A stretch of DNA of 64,000 nt from an uncultured Prevotellaceae bacterium. Lineage in GTDB: Bacteria > Bacteroidota > Bacteroidia > Bacteroidales > Bacteroidaceae. The translations under genes were made by a program, and so were the position numbers. The notes below the pieces were generated by a model, which saw only the letters and a program-made list of their open reading frames with translations, was not told the origin of the DNA and ran no database searches. The DNA is taken from the NCBI GenBank assembly GCA_949295905.1, contig CASFNA010000007.1, positions 46,135-110,134 on the forward strand, in the 5' to 3' direction. Position 1 is the first letter of the stretch, and every line of letters starts with the position of its first letter. Shown here in pieces: positions 42,602 to 50,489 of this stretch.

Positions 42602-42641
42602 AGAAAAGCGGTCTTTGGCATAACCAAAGACCGCTTTATAG
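42602..42641 (-). terminator. Intrinsic terminator of the ECF S-component gene
   Basis: On the minus strand AAAGCGGTCTTTGG-loop-CCAAAGACCGCTTTTC then TTTTT. A 14-bp perfect stem about 35 nt after the stop. Confidence 0.88.
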
Positions 42642-42671
42642 AATTAAGACAACGGCTACGCGCCGCCTTGC

Positions 42672-43190
42672 TTACATCTTCACGCGCACGTACTTCATAA
42701 CGACGTAGCCGCCGATGATTTGCACGAGGATGCCCGGCCAGCCCAGGTGGACGTCCTGAAGGGCGGCGGCAAATGAGCCGGTCATGCCCCACTCGGCCAC
42801 CATGCCTACCGCTTGGTAGGCCACTACGGCCAAAGCCACGGCCCAAAGGGCCACGCCGCGCACGCGCGAAGCTATGAAAGCGGCGGCCACGGCGAGCAAT
42901 ACCGACTTGATGAGGATGATGGGCAGCGACGCTGCGGCCGGCATTCCGAAGAGCAGGCTGTTGACTACCGGCGAAGCAATGGCCGTCAAGAGACCTGCTG
43001 TAAGGCCGAACTTATAGGCCGCTACGAGCGTGAAGAAATAGATGGGGAGCCACACAAGGCCGCCCTGCGGCACCAAGTGGCACAACTGGGGCAGCACGAT
43101 GTTGCCCACAACGAACAGCGCAGCCATCATGTAGGCACGGCTGTCGCGGTAGCTCAACGAGCAAACCGCCGATGCAGATGTTGTTTTCAT
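42672..43190 (-). CDS. ECF transporter S component-like membrane protein
   Basis: A 172-residue integral membrane protein with about five to six hydrophobic segments (AYMMAALFVVGNIVLPQLCH, VWLPIYFFTLVAAYKFGLTA, LPIILIKSVLLAVAAAFIAS). Size, topology and the segment GLTAGLLTAIASPVVNSLLF fit the substrate-binding S component of energy-coupling-factor vitamin transporters. The vitamin is unknown; no EcfT or EcfA genes adjoin, so it would use a shared module. It may form an operon with the DUF1893 gene upstream. Confidence 0.72.
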   Translation of the reverse strand: MKTTSASAVCSLSYRDSRAYMMAALFVVGNIVLPQLCHLVPQGGLVWLPIYFFTLVAAYKFGLTAGLLTAIASPVVNSLLFGMPAAASLPIILIKSVLLAVAAAFIASRVRGVALWAVALAVVAYQAVGMVAEWGMTGSFAAALQDVHLGWPGILVQIIGGYVVMKYVRVKM

Positions 43191-43222
43191 TGTTGTTATT
43201 GATTTAAATTGTAGTTCTTATA

Positions 43223-43316
43223 TAGGAGTAAGGAGTAAAGGAGATAAGAAGTAAGTAGATATGCCTCTGTGCAGTATCCTCCACGGTTTTACCTTTTTAC
43301 CCTTTTACTTTTTTAT
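43223..43316. repeat. Chimeric word-type repeat W12
   Basis: The left half is GGAGTAAGGAGTAAAGGAGA words (as in W8); the right half is TTTTACCTTTTTACCC words (as in W4 and W15). The two halves do not pair with each other. The right half encodes the last residues (KDKKVKG) of the DUF1893 gene. Confidence 0.75.
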
Positions 43317-43788
43317 CTTTCAGAAACTCTTTTATCATCAGATACGCCTCGTCGGGCGACTCCGTACAGGCCGTTAGCTTCTCTACGGGGCAGATGTCGG
43401 TGCCGGCGCGGTTGATGATGTTCGCCACTTCTTCGCCGAAAGACACCTCGATGCCTGCCCGGCGGAGCACGCCGAGCGCGCCGTAGCTGATTACCCGGGC
43501 ATATACCTCACGCACGCCGCCCTTCACAAGGAGCAGGGCCGCACCACGCCCGATAACCTTGTCGGCAACGGATGCGCCCCGAAGGAAGTCCGGCTCATCG
43601 GTTACAAGGCTGAAAAGGTCGGCCACGCCGCGACGCTCGAACCTGCGTATCTCACCCGAAACAGAGCGGACAATGCCGCGGCAGGTGTCGTCAAAGCTGA
43701 CACTTGCGCCAAACTCCTTCCAAGAGGAAGTACCAAATGCGCCCTGCTTATCGGTTATTTCTTCCATAATTTCTTTCTTAAAAAACAT
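43297..43788 (-). CDS. DUF1893 domain-containing protein
   Basis: A 163-residue soluble protein. The DUF1893 domain is visible from residue ~50 to 140 (AALLLVKGGVREVYARVISY then GALGVLRRAGIEVSFGEEV, ending CPVEKLTACTES). DUF1893 belongs to the cytidine-deaminase-like fold group, but no function is established. Two starts are possible: ATG 43788, or ATG 43767 (MEEITDKQ) with an AAGAAAGAA upstream. The C-terminal KDKKVKG and stop come from repeat W12. Confidence 0.8.
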   Translation of the reverse strand: MFFKKEIMEEITDKQGAFGTSSWKEFGASVSFDDTCRGIVRSVSGEIRRFERRGVADLFSLVTDEPDFLRGASVADKVIGRGAALLLVKGGVREVYARVISYGALGVLRRAGIEVSFGEEVANIINRAGTDICPVEKLTACTESPDEAYLMIKEFLKDKKVKG

Positions 43789-43811
43789 CTATCAGCCATT
43801 AACGGCATCCT

Positions 43812-43841
43812 TTCCCCTCCCCTCGGGGAGGTTGGGAGGGG
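43812..43841. repeat. CCCCTCCCC/GGGGAGG palindrome
   Basis: CCCCTCCCCTCGGGGAGG plus a further GGGAGGGGG. Similar short GC palindromes are at 45618-45645 and 53510-53600. Downstream end of the AKR gene. Confidence 0.6.
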
Positions 43842-43869
43842 GCTTCCTCTTGGCATGGAGGGGGCTTGC

Positions 43870-45273
43870 CTATTCCTGCTTCAGCTCCTCCACAAACTTG
43901 TCTATGCGCTGCATTTCCCTCGGAATACGTATTCCCTGCGGACAATGGTCTACGCATTGGCCGCAACCTATGCAGTGGCTGGCCTGGCGAAGACGCGGAA
44001 CGCTGCGGTCGTAGCCTATGAGGAAGGCGCGGCGCGCACGCCGGTAATCAGGGTCTTGATTGCCTTTGTTGGGCATGTTGCCCTCCTTTATGCAGCGGTT
44101 ATAATGCAGGAGCACGCCCGGAATGTCGATGCCGTATGGGCAGGGCATACAGTATTTGCAGTCGTTGCAGGGTATAGTCTTCAGGTTGTAGATGTCTCCG
44201 GCTATTTCCATGAGGAACTTCTGCTCGTCGTCAGTAAGCGGCTTGAGGGGCGAGTAGGTGCAAAGGTTCTCGCGAAGGTGCTCCATGTAGGTCATGCCCG
44301 ACAGCACGGTAAGCACCCCGTCGGGCGTTCCGGCGAAGCGGAATGCCCACGACGCCACGCTCTGCTCTGGCTCGCGCTGCTTCATCTTGGCAACGATGTT
44401 GTCGGGAACGTTGGCCAGGCGGCCGCCAAGCAGCGGCTCCATGATTACCGCCGGGATGCCGCGCTTCTTCAGTTCGCCGTACAGATAGACGGCATCGGTG
44501 TTGCGGTCGTTTATTTCGTTGGCATAGTTCCAGTCGAGATAGTTAAGCTCTATTTGCACGAAGTCCCAGTGGTAGCGGTCCTCGTCGTGCCATTTGAGCA
44601 GCATGTCGTATATTTTCACGTCGCCGTGATAAGAGAAGCCGAGGTTGCGTATGCGCCCTTTCTTCTTCTGTTCCACGAGCCAGTCGAGTATGCCGTTGTC
44701 CATATAGCGGCTGTTGAACATGCCGAGCGCGTCCTGTCCCTGCCCGATTGAGTGCAACAGCAGGTAGTCGATGTAGTCTACCTGAAGCTCTTTGAGCGAG
44801 TTTTCGAACATCTCTATCGAGGCCTCGCGCTTCCACGTGTCGGGCGAGAAGTTTGACATCTTCGTGGCGATAAAGTATTCCGACCGCTTGTGTCGGCTCA
44901 AGGCTATGCCCGTGGCTCGCTCCGACTTGCCCTGGCAGTAGGCCGGTGACGTGTCGAAATAGTTGACTCCGTGCTCTATGGCGTAGTCAACCTGGCGGTT
45001 AACCATCTCCTGGTCTATCTCAATCTCGCCCGTCCCGGTAGACGGGTCCTTGCCCGCGTTCTTGTCGGGCAGGCGCATCATGCCGTAGCCCAAAAGCGAA
45101 ACGCGGTCTTTCGTGCCGGGGTTCACGCGGTATGTCATCTTCCCCTTCTCCGGCTCTTGCTGCTTGGCGGTGGTCTGCCGCCCGTCCTTGCACGCCGCGA
45201 GCAGTACCGACGAGGCCACCGCTCCACCTCCGAGAGCCTTCAGGAAACTGCGTCTTGATATGTCTTTTGCCAT
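43870..45273 (-). CDS. Tat-exported aldo/keto reductase with C-terminal 4Fe-4S clusters
   Basis: A 467-residue protein beginning with a twin-arginine signal (SRRSFLKALGGGAVASSVLL then a lipobox-like AACKDG). An aldo/keto reductase domain follows (residues ~45-330: GVNYFDTSPAYCQGKSE, YFIATKMSNFSPDT, YLLLHSIGQGQD). Two C-terminal ferredoxin-like motifs are present: CNDCKYCMPCPYGIDIPG and CIGCGQCVDHCPQGI. Prefolded Fe-S cargo fits Tat export. It lies in the same strand group as a polyferredoxin with an internal Tat motif, tatC and tatA. The reaction is unknown. Confidence 0.88.
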   Translation of the reverse strand: MAKDISRRSFLKALGGGAVASSVLLAACKDGRQTTAKQQEPEKGKMTYRVNPGTKDRVSLLGYGMMRLPDKNAGKDPSTGTGEIEIDQEMVNRQVDYAIEHGVNYFDTSPAYCQGKSERATGIALSRHKRSEYFIATKMSNFSPDTWKREASIEMFENSLKELQVDYIDYLLLHSIGQGQDALGMFNSRYMDNGILDWLVEQKKKGRIRNLGFSYHGDVKIYDMLLKWHDEDRYHWDFVQIELNYLDWNYANEINDRNTDAVYLYGELKKRGIPAVIMEPLLGGRLANVPDNIVAKMKQREPEQSVASWAFRFAGTPDGVLTVLSGMTYMEHLRENLCTYSPLKPLTDDEQKFLMEIAGDIYNLKTIPCNDCKYCMPCPYGIDIPGVLLHYNRCIKEGNMPNKGNQDPDYRRARRAFLIGYDRSVPRLRQASHCIGCGQCVDHCPQGIRIPREMQRIDKFVEELKQE

Positions 45274-45287
45274 GTTTTTTTATTTTT

Positions 45288-45411
45288 GAAGTTAAAGAAT
45301 TTAGAGAAGTTATCGCTCCTTTCGGTCGCTAAGAAGTCAAAGACCAATGCAATACTGATAAGGTTCTGTTCCTCTCGTCTCACCTTCTCACCGCCTAATC
45401 TTCTCACTTTT
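45288..45411. repeat. Word-type inverted repeat W13 (GAAGTTAAAGAATTTAGAG words, imperfect)
   Basis: Left arm GAAGTTAAAGAATTTAGAGA then AGTTAT, as in W7. The right arm is changed to CTCGTCTCACCTTCTCACCG words that pair poorly. Upstream of the Tat-exported AKR. Confidence 0.7.
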
Positions 45412-45449
45412 CAATGTTGTTTCATAACTCATTGTGCGTCAACGCCTTG

Positions 45450-45555
45450 CGTTTTGCGTTCCAAAAGGCCGTCTTTTGCGTTCCAAAAGGCCGTGTTTTA
45501 GAGCCTCAAAGACGGCCTTTTACAGAGCGAAAGGCCATGTTTTGCAATGCGGTCA
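45450..45555. repeat. AAAGGCCGTCTTT palindrome P10
   Basis: CCAAAAGGCCGTCTTTTGCG, CCAAAAGGCCGTGTTTTAG, CAAAGACGGCCTTTTACAG and GAAAGGCCATGTTTTGCAA. Flank weak. Confidence 0.85.
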
Positions 45556-45617
45556 ATCAATGTCCGCCCAAAGATAGTTGTTTGGCGATGCGAAAGTTTG
45601 TACTGATTTCCCTCGTC

Positions 45618-45645
45618 ACTCCCCCTTGGGGGAGCTGGAGGGGGC
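45618..45645. repeat. CCCCCTTGGGGG palindrome at the polyferredoxin 3' end
   Basis: ACTCCCCCTTGGGGGAGC followed by GGAGGGGG. It touches the stop codon of the polyferredoxin gene at 45646. Confidence 0.6.
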
Positions 45646-47214
45646 TCAAACCTCCCTATGTACCTCGTGCCCTTCTACGTAAATTGCGCTGAACGGACGC
45701 GCCGGACACAGGTTTTCGCACGCTCCGCAACCTATGCAGCGGGCCTCGTTGACGGCCGGTATTTTCGGCGAATGCTCGTCGTTGGGGTCGAGCGGCACCA
45801 TGGTGATTGCCCCGGTGGGACAATGGCGTGCGCAGTTGCCGCACTCCACGCCGTCTGTCAGCGGCACGCAGTTCTTCTTGAGCCACACCGCATGGCCTAT
45901 TTGCGTGGCCGACTTCTGCGCCCGTGTGATTGGTTTGATTGCTCCCGTAGGGCAAACCTCGCCGCACTTGGTGCACTCCGGGCGGCAGTAACCGCGCTCG
46001 TAAGACATCGTTGGCTGCATGAACGTTGACAAACCGGTTGACGGACGCAGCACACCGTTGGGACAAGTTGAAACGCAGAGCTGGCAGGCCGTGCAGTGCT
46101 GGGCGAAGTGCTGCGCCGACAAAGAGCCGGGAGGCGTGAGCGGAGTGAGCCTCTTAGGCGCAATTTTGTCCTCGATGGCGGCCAGTCCGCCGTCCACCTT
46201 CTTCTTCTCTTGCGCCAAGGCAGCCACCGTAGAGGCAACGGCCAGGCCGAGAAGGAACGAGCGGCGACCAGTATCAGCAGACAAGGCATCAGCAGACGAG
46301 TTGACAAGGAGATTTGCATTATTGGCTTGTCTGCTTGTTTGCTTGTCTGCTTGTTTACTCGCCTGCTTGCCCACTTGTCTGCTCGTCTGCTTGTCTACTC
46401 GTCTGCTTGAAAAACTTATTGCGCCCTTGTTGCACTTGTCTATGCAGTCGCCGCACACAACGCAGCGGCTGTAATCTATCTTATGGTTCTTGAAATCAAT
46501 GGCCGACGCCTTACAGTTCTTCGTGCACAGGCCACAGTTTACGCACTTCGAGCCGTCAATGCGCACCTTCAGCCACGAGAAACGGGCAAGGAAGCTAAGT
46601 ATAGTCCCTACCGGACAGACGGTATTACAGTACGTCCTGCCGCCCCGCCAGGCAAGAACGGCTATAACGACGAGCGTCACCGAGGCTACAATCAGCGTCG
46701 GCAGGCTCTTCATCCATACGTCAACACTGTAAAAAGCGTAGCTGTCAAAGCGCTCGGCGATGGCCGCCAACACGTTGTTTCCTGCCTCGTAAACCGGCTT
46801 CATAAGGCTGCTTGCTATGCGTCCGTATGAGCTGTACGGCGCAAGAAGCGACACTACGGCGTTAACTCCGGCCAAAGTCGACGCGACGAACACCACCAGC
46901 ACCCCGTAACGCAGCCACCGTTTTTCCTTCGAGTAAGTAAACCTGTTTTTCTTACGGATGCCGTGCAGGCGCGAAATTACGTCTTGCATAACGCCGAGAG
47001 GACAGATAACAGAGCAGTAAATGCGCCCGAACACAAGGGTGAGCACCACCAACAGGGCGACAACACCTACGTGCAGGGCGAGCAAGGCCGGCCAGAACTG
47101 AATGCTGGCGAGCCATCCGAAGTACCTGTGAAGCGTGCCCGTAACGTCCAAGAACAGCAACGTTATCAGCACGAACAACACAAGCGCAAGGATTGTTCTT
47201 ATTCTTCTTAACAT
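45646..47214 (-). CDS. NapH-like membrane polyferredoxin with an internal twin-arginine motif
   Basis: A 522-residue two-part protein. The N-terminal half has about four TM helices (RTILALVLFVLITLLFLDVT; LLALHVGVVALLVVLTLVFG) and NapH-type motifs CSVICPLGVMQD, CNTVCPVGTILSF, CVNCGLCTKNCKASAID and CVVCGDCIDKCNKGAI. A low-complexity Gln/Lys/Ser linker encoded by repeat W14 follows. Then comes a Tat-like motif and helix (TGRRSFLLGLAVASTVAAL), and finally four ferredoxin motifs (CTACQLCVSTCPNG, CTKCGEVCPTG, CGNCARHCPTG, CIGCGACENLCPAR). The C-terminal half is probably exported by Tat, next to tatAC. Start ATG 47214 (an upstream TTG is less likely). Confidence 0.88.
   Translation of the reverse strand: MLRRIRTILALVLFVLITLLFLDVTGTLHRYFGWLASIQFWPALLALHVGVVALLVVLTLVFGRIYCSVICPLGVMQDVISRLHGIRKKNRFTYSKEKRWLRYGVLVVFVASTLAGVNAVVSLLAPYSSYGRIASSLMKPVYEAGNNVLAAIAERFDSYAFYSVDVWMKSLPTLIVASVTLVVIAVLAWRGGRTYCNTVCPVGTILSFLARFSWLKVRIDGSKCVNCGLCTKNCKASAIDFKNHKIDYSRCVVCGDCIDKCNKGAISFSSRRVDKQTSRQVGKQASKQADKQTSRQANNANLLVNSSADALSADTGRRSFLLGLAVASTVAALAQEKKKVDGGLAAIEDKIAPKRLTPLTPPGSLSAQHFAQHCTACQLCVSTCPNGVLRPSTGLSTFMQPTMSYERGYCRPECTKCGEVCPTGAIKPITRAQKSATQIGHAVWLKKNCVPLTDGVECGNCARHCPTGAITMVPLDPNDEHSPKIPAVNEARCIGCGACENLCPARPFSAIYVEGHEVHREV
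46275..46411. repeat. Word-type inverted repeat W14 inside the polyferredoxin gene
   Basis: Left arm CAGCAGACAAGGCATCAGCA then GACGAGTTGACAAGG. The right arm is a long run of CTTGTCTGCTTG and CTTGTTTGCTTG words. It keeps the reading frame and encodes the linker just before the internal RRSFLLG motif. Same words as W3, W11, W16. Confidence 0.88.
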
Positions 47215-47235
47215 AAATTCATAATGTTTTTTCAA

Positions 47236-47272
47236 ATATTCCTTATCCTTTTACCTTTTTACTTTTTTACCG
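47236..47272. repeat. Single arm of word-type repeat W15 (TTTTACCTTTTTAC words)
   Basis: CCTTTTACCTTTTTACTTTT then TTACCG, as in W4 and W12. It encodes the last residues (GKKVKR) and stop of TatC. No pairing arm is seen nearby. Confidence 0.75.
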
Positions 47273-48021
47273 TGAACAACGGTTTTCTTTACTATCACCA
47301 CACTGACCTCATACAACAGCCAGATAGGAAGCGACACAACAAGCAGCGTGAACACGTCTGACGTTGGCGTTATGACCGCCGCAACCGCAACGATTGCAAC
47401 TATGGCGTGCCGCCGGTAACGACTCATCCACTCGGCCCGGAGCAATCCGAAGCGTGCCAAAAGCCAACATACGACGGGTATTTCAAACACTATTCCGAAC
47501 ACAATGCTCATCATCGCCAGCGTGTCTACATACGAACTGATAGTCAGCATGTTGTCAACCGCGCCGCTTACCTGGTAAGTGCCGAGGAAACGGACGGTCA
47601 GCGGAAAGATGACAAAGTAGTTGACAAGCAGTCCGACGATGAACATCACGTAGGCGGCGACGGTCAACCGCACCGAATATCGCCGTTCGTTGTCGTAAAG
47701 AGCTGGCGAAATGAAGCGGAACAACACGTATAATATATAAGGTGAGGCGATGAGCACTCCGGCCGTTAACGCCACCTTCATGTGTATCATAAACTGTTCG
47801 GTCAGCCCAGTGTTAATCAGATGGAGCGTAAACGGCTCTACTCCGAGCAGCCGGTAAGTGACAAAAGAGCCGTCGGCAGGCGCAAGCACCACGCCGAACA
47901 GCCAGTCCTTAAGCACGAAAGCCACGACACCTGCGGCCACGGCGGCCACCAACATGCGGATGATGCTGCCGCGGAGCACGTCAAGATGTTCCCAAAACGT
48001 CAGCTGGCCTATGTCATTCAT
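47251..48021 (-). CDS. tatC: Twin-arginine translocase subunit TatC
   Basis: A 256-residue inner-membrane receptor for Tat signal peptides, with six TM helices. It begins MNDIGQLTFWEHLDVLRGSI (the conserved WEHLxxLR element) and includes VALTAGVLIASPYILYVLFR and FGIVFEIPVVCWLLARFGLL. The ATG at 48021 lies within the last codons of tatA (8-nt overlap). The C-terminal GKKVKR is encoded by repeat W15. With tatA and two Fe-S proteins carrying RR motifs it forms a Tat module. Confidence 0.95.
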   Translation of the reverse strand: MNDIGQLTFWEHLDVLRGSIIRMLVAAVAAGVVAFVLKDWLFGVVLAPADGSFVTYRLLGVEPFTLHLINTGLTEQFMIHMKVALTAGVLIASPYILYVLFRFISPALYDNERRYSVRLTVAAYVMFIVGLLVNYFVIFPLTVRFLGTYQVSGAVDNMLTISSYVDTLAMMSIVFGIVFEIPVVCWLLARFGLLRAEWMSRYRRHAIVAIVAVAAVITPTSDVFTLLVVSLPIWLLYEVSVVIVKKTVVHGKKVKR

Positions 48022-48190
48022 CCTTCTTCTTTGGCTCCGCCTGTTCGTCGTCAAGCTTTCCGTTCATCCCGTCCTTAAAGCTTTTCACGCCCTTGCCCAA
48101 GCCTTTCATCAGCTCGGGAATTTTCTTTCCGCCGAATAGCAGAAGGATGATGAGGGCGAGGACAAGTATTTCTTGCATTCCTATTCCCAT
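48014..48190 (-). CDS. tatA: Twin-arginine translocase subunit TatA/E
   Basis: A 58-residue Tat pore-forming subunit. One N-terminal TM helix (QEILVLALIILLLFGGKKIP with the conserved FGGKKIPE hinge), an amphipathic helix (ELMKGLGKGVKSFKDGM) and an acidic/lysine tail. It overlaps tatC by 8 nt. No tatB is present, as usual in Bacteroidetes. Confidence 0.93.
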   Translation of the reverse strand: MGIGMQEILVLALIILLLFGGKKIPELMKGLGKGVKSFKDGMNGKLDDEQAEPKKKDE

Positions 48191-48200
48191 TGTTCGTTAT

Positions 48201-48311
48201 TTTAGTTACAAGTTGACAAGTTACAAGCAGACAAGGGTATGTGCTTTGCTTTCTTTCAATCGACAGGACAAATCAGCTTGTATGCTCGTCACTTGCCTAC
48301 TCGTCTGCTTA
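48201..48311. repeat. Word-type inverted repeat W16 (GACAAGTTACAAGCAGAC words)
   Basis: Left arm ACAAGTTGACAAGTTACAAG then CAGACAAGG. Right arm CTTGTATGCTCGTCACTTGC then CTACTCGTCTGCTT. It fills the spacer between the TonB-receptor stop (48312) and tatA. Confidence 0.88.
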
Positions 48312-50183
48312 TCAAATATTAATATTCACGCCACCCATGAATGTCGCCTTAGGCATAGGGTAGCCGTAGTTGATTTCGTATTTCTGCGCCAGCAAGTTCT
48401 CGCCTTTCGCCCAAATGGAGAGCCACGGCAGTGCTTTGTATGCGGCGGTGACGTTCAGGAGGAGGAAGTTCTCCTGCCTTTCGTCCTCGCCAACCTGGGT
48501 GTACAGCCCGTCAACATACTGCAATCCACCTACCAGAGTCCACCGTCCGCGGCGGTAATCGGCACCCACATAGGCCTTGTGTTCTGGCGCGGCGAGCACC
48601 TTGTTTACCATGTGCAGGTAGCTGTAATTGCCGTTCAGGCGGAGGTAACGGCTGGCTTTCCATGCCAACTCCACCTCGACGCCGCTGTTCTCGATGGCTC
48701 CCGTGTTTACGTTCATCGGGCGGTTGTCAGTCATTACGGTCTGTATGATGTTGTCGCCGTCGATGTAAAACAGGTTAACTCCATACGAGAAGTCGCCGCC
48801 CATGAGCCTTTGCTTCCACGAAAGCTCGTAGTTCACCATGCGCTCCGGGCGCAAAGCGTCGTTAGCCGGACCCCAGAAGTACATCTCGCGGATGGTCGGG
48901 TTGCGGAAGCCTTTGCTCACCATGGCCTTCAGTTCGCCGTCACGAACGAGGCGGAACACCAGTCCTCCCTGCGGCACCCACTCCGTTCCGCTCTGCGAAT
49001 GGTGGTCAACGCGCACCCCGGCATCCACCGTAAGCCAGCGGAACAAATCCTGACGGAAGTCCACATAGCCTGCGATTTCGTTCTCGTGATGGCTGCCGAT
49101 GGTGCCTGTCTCGGCTCCCGTCAGTATGTCTTCATTCCAAGCCTTACCGTAAATGTGCTGATAGTCAAGCCCTACGGTGACGCGGTTGCCCTCGAAGAGC
49201 GTCGCGCTTTGGTATACGGAGAAACCGGTCAGCGCGTCGTCAGACATGAAATAGGCATCCTGCGGCTGTTCTCCGAGCGCGTATCCGTCGTTTATGCGGT
49301 GATGGCCGAAGTTGTGATACACGCTCACCGCTCCCGAAGTGCGGCCGTAGTGGTTCTCAACCACGGCCGAAGCCACGCCGCGCGTTATCCACTGGCGAGC
49401 CCCCTGCAACGGCTCGTGCGTGCTGCCGGGGTACGACGAGTTGAAATGCGTCACGTCAACATCGGCGTATGCCGTCCAGTGCGGCGAGAAGTCGTAGCCC
49501 AACTTGAGGTAGCCACCGTACTGCTCGAAGCCCATCTGCGGACGGTTGTTGTCGCTCCGGCCATACTGTCCGGCAACAACGCTGTACAGCTTGCCCTTCC
49601 TCACGCGGTTGGTAAACTCGCCCTGAAACGTGCCGTAAGAGCCTGCGCCGAGGCTGATGTCGGTCTTCGCCCCGTCCTCGAGCATCTTACGCGTCACTAT
49701 GTTGACAACTCCGCCCATGGCGTTAGAGCCGTAAAGCATCGAGGCCGGGCCTCGCAATACCTCCACGCGCTCTGCCATCATCGTCTGGTAAGAGTCGCTT
49801 ATGGAGTGGCCGAAGATGCCCTGATACTGCGGATGGCCGTCAACGAGCACCATCATGCGCCCCGCTCCGCTGCCAAGTCCGCGCAGGCTGATGCCTCCGG
49901 CGGCGCCGTCGCTCACAGCGTAGCCCATCATCGAGCGCGAGGTGACGAACAGTCCGGGCACTTGCTCGGAAAGAGTTGGCAACACGTTGGTGCGCCTGTT
50001 CTCTGTAAGCGTCCGCCTGTCAACCACCGAAATGGTCTGCGGCAAATGGCGCACGTCGGTCACATTGCGCGTGCCCGTCACCACAACACCGCCGAGCGTG
50101 TGGCTCACAGTGTCGCGCTGGGCGCACGCAACGCCCGTAACGGCCGACAATATAGCTGTTGCAAAAATAAGTTTTTTCATCAA
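48312..50183 (-). CDS. TonB-dependent receptor (BtuB/siderophore-type)
   Basis: A 623-residue outer-membrane receptor, close to BtuB in length. Signal peptide (LIFATAILSAVTGVACAQ), TonB-box-like DTVSHTLGGVVVTGTR, plug domain (LPTLSEQVPGLFVTSRSMMG, MMVLVDGHPQYQGIFGHS, RVEVLRGPASMLYGSNAMGG) and a 22-strand-type barrel ending in MGGVNINI. A FecE/BtuD-like ATPase gene lies upstream on the same strand, which fits uptake of a siderophore, haem or cobalamin. I found no cobalamin-riboswitch signature. An ATG one codon downstream is equally possible. Confidence 0.92.
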   Translation of the reverse strand: MMKKLIFATAILSAVTGVACAQRDTVSHTLGGVVVTGTRNVTDVRHLPQTISVVDRRTLTENRRTNVLPTLSEQVPGLFVTSRSMMGYAVSDGAAGGISLRGLGSGAGRMMVLVDGHPQYQGIFGHSISDSYQTMMAERVEVLRGPASMLYGSNAMGGVVNIVTRKMLEDGAKTDISLGAGSYGTFQGEFTNRVRKGKLYSVVAGQYGRSDNNRPQMGFEQYGGYLKLGYDFSPHWTAYADVDVTHFNSSYPGSTHEPLQGARQWITRGVASAVVENHYGRTSGAVSVYHNFGHHRINDGYALGEQPQDAYFMSDDALTGFSVYQSATLFEGNRVTVGLDYQHIYGKAWNEDILTGAETGTIGSHHENEIAGYVDFRQDLFRWLTVDAGVRVDHHSQSGTEWVPQGGLVFRLVRDGELKAMVSKGFRNPTIREMYFWGPANDALRPERMVNYELSWKQRLMGGDFSYGVNLFYIDGDNIIQTVMTDNRPMNVNTGAIENSGVEVELAWKASRYLRLNGNYSYLHMVNKVLAAPEHKAYVGADYRRGRWTLVGGLQYVDGLYTQVGEDERQENFLLLNVTAAYKALPWLSIWAKGENLLAQKYEINYGYPMPKATFMGGVNINI

Positions 50184-50239
50184 GAATAATGTATTTAAAG
50201 CATTAAAAAAATGTTATCGCCAAAGCATTACGCATACAC

Positions 50240-50303
50240 ACTGCCGTGGAGACACCGTCCTAAAACGTGGCGACCCGCGCTCGCCGCGAACCGCCACACG
50301 TTG
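50240..50303 (-). promoter_or_regulatory. Hairpin between the upstream small ORF and the TonB receptor
   Basis: On the minus strand CAACGTGTGGCG ... CGCCACGTTTTAGG gives a long stem with inner pairing (GCGGCGAGCGCGG). It could be an attenuator or processing site in the receptor's leader. Function is inference. Confidence 0.45.
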
Positions 50304-50309
50304 AAGAAG

Positions 50310-50489
50310 TTATTGATTGTCTATATCTATGAGGGCGCACGCCTTGCTCCCAAGGCCTGCAAGCCCGGCATAGCCTGCGTTGAGTACGCTGTGACGGCAT
50401 CCTGTAAGCCCTGCTGCGGACGGCGCACCGCAGTGCGCCACGGCCAGCATCAGACACTTTCCCGTCATCGGTGATACTCCGTCACACAT
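50310..50489 (-). CDS. Possible 59-residue cysteine-containing small protein upstream of the TonB receptor
   Basis: An ORF starting MCDGVSPMTGKCLMLAVAHC, rich in Gly/Ala/Leu, with six cysteines and two histidines. A -7-like box (TATTTTTG, reverse complement of 50500-50507) ends about 10 nt before the ATG, so the leader would be very short. It lies in the presumed leader of the TonB-receptor gene. It may be a regulatory leader peptide, a small metal-binding protein, or chance. No family recognised. Confidence 0.4.
   Translation of the reverse strand: MCDGVSPMTGKCLMLAVAHCGAPSAAGLTGCRHSVLNAGYAGLAGLGSKACALIDIDNQ

Noticed and set aside
48093-50189. 698-codon open frame antisense to the TonB receptor
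   Set aside because: GC-rich codon bias leaves the antisense frame open. The product is His/Arg/Val-rich with no domain, and the sense frame has a clear receptor sequence.
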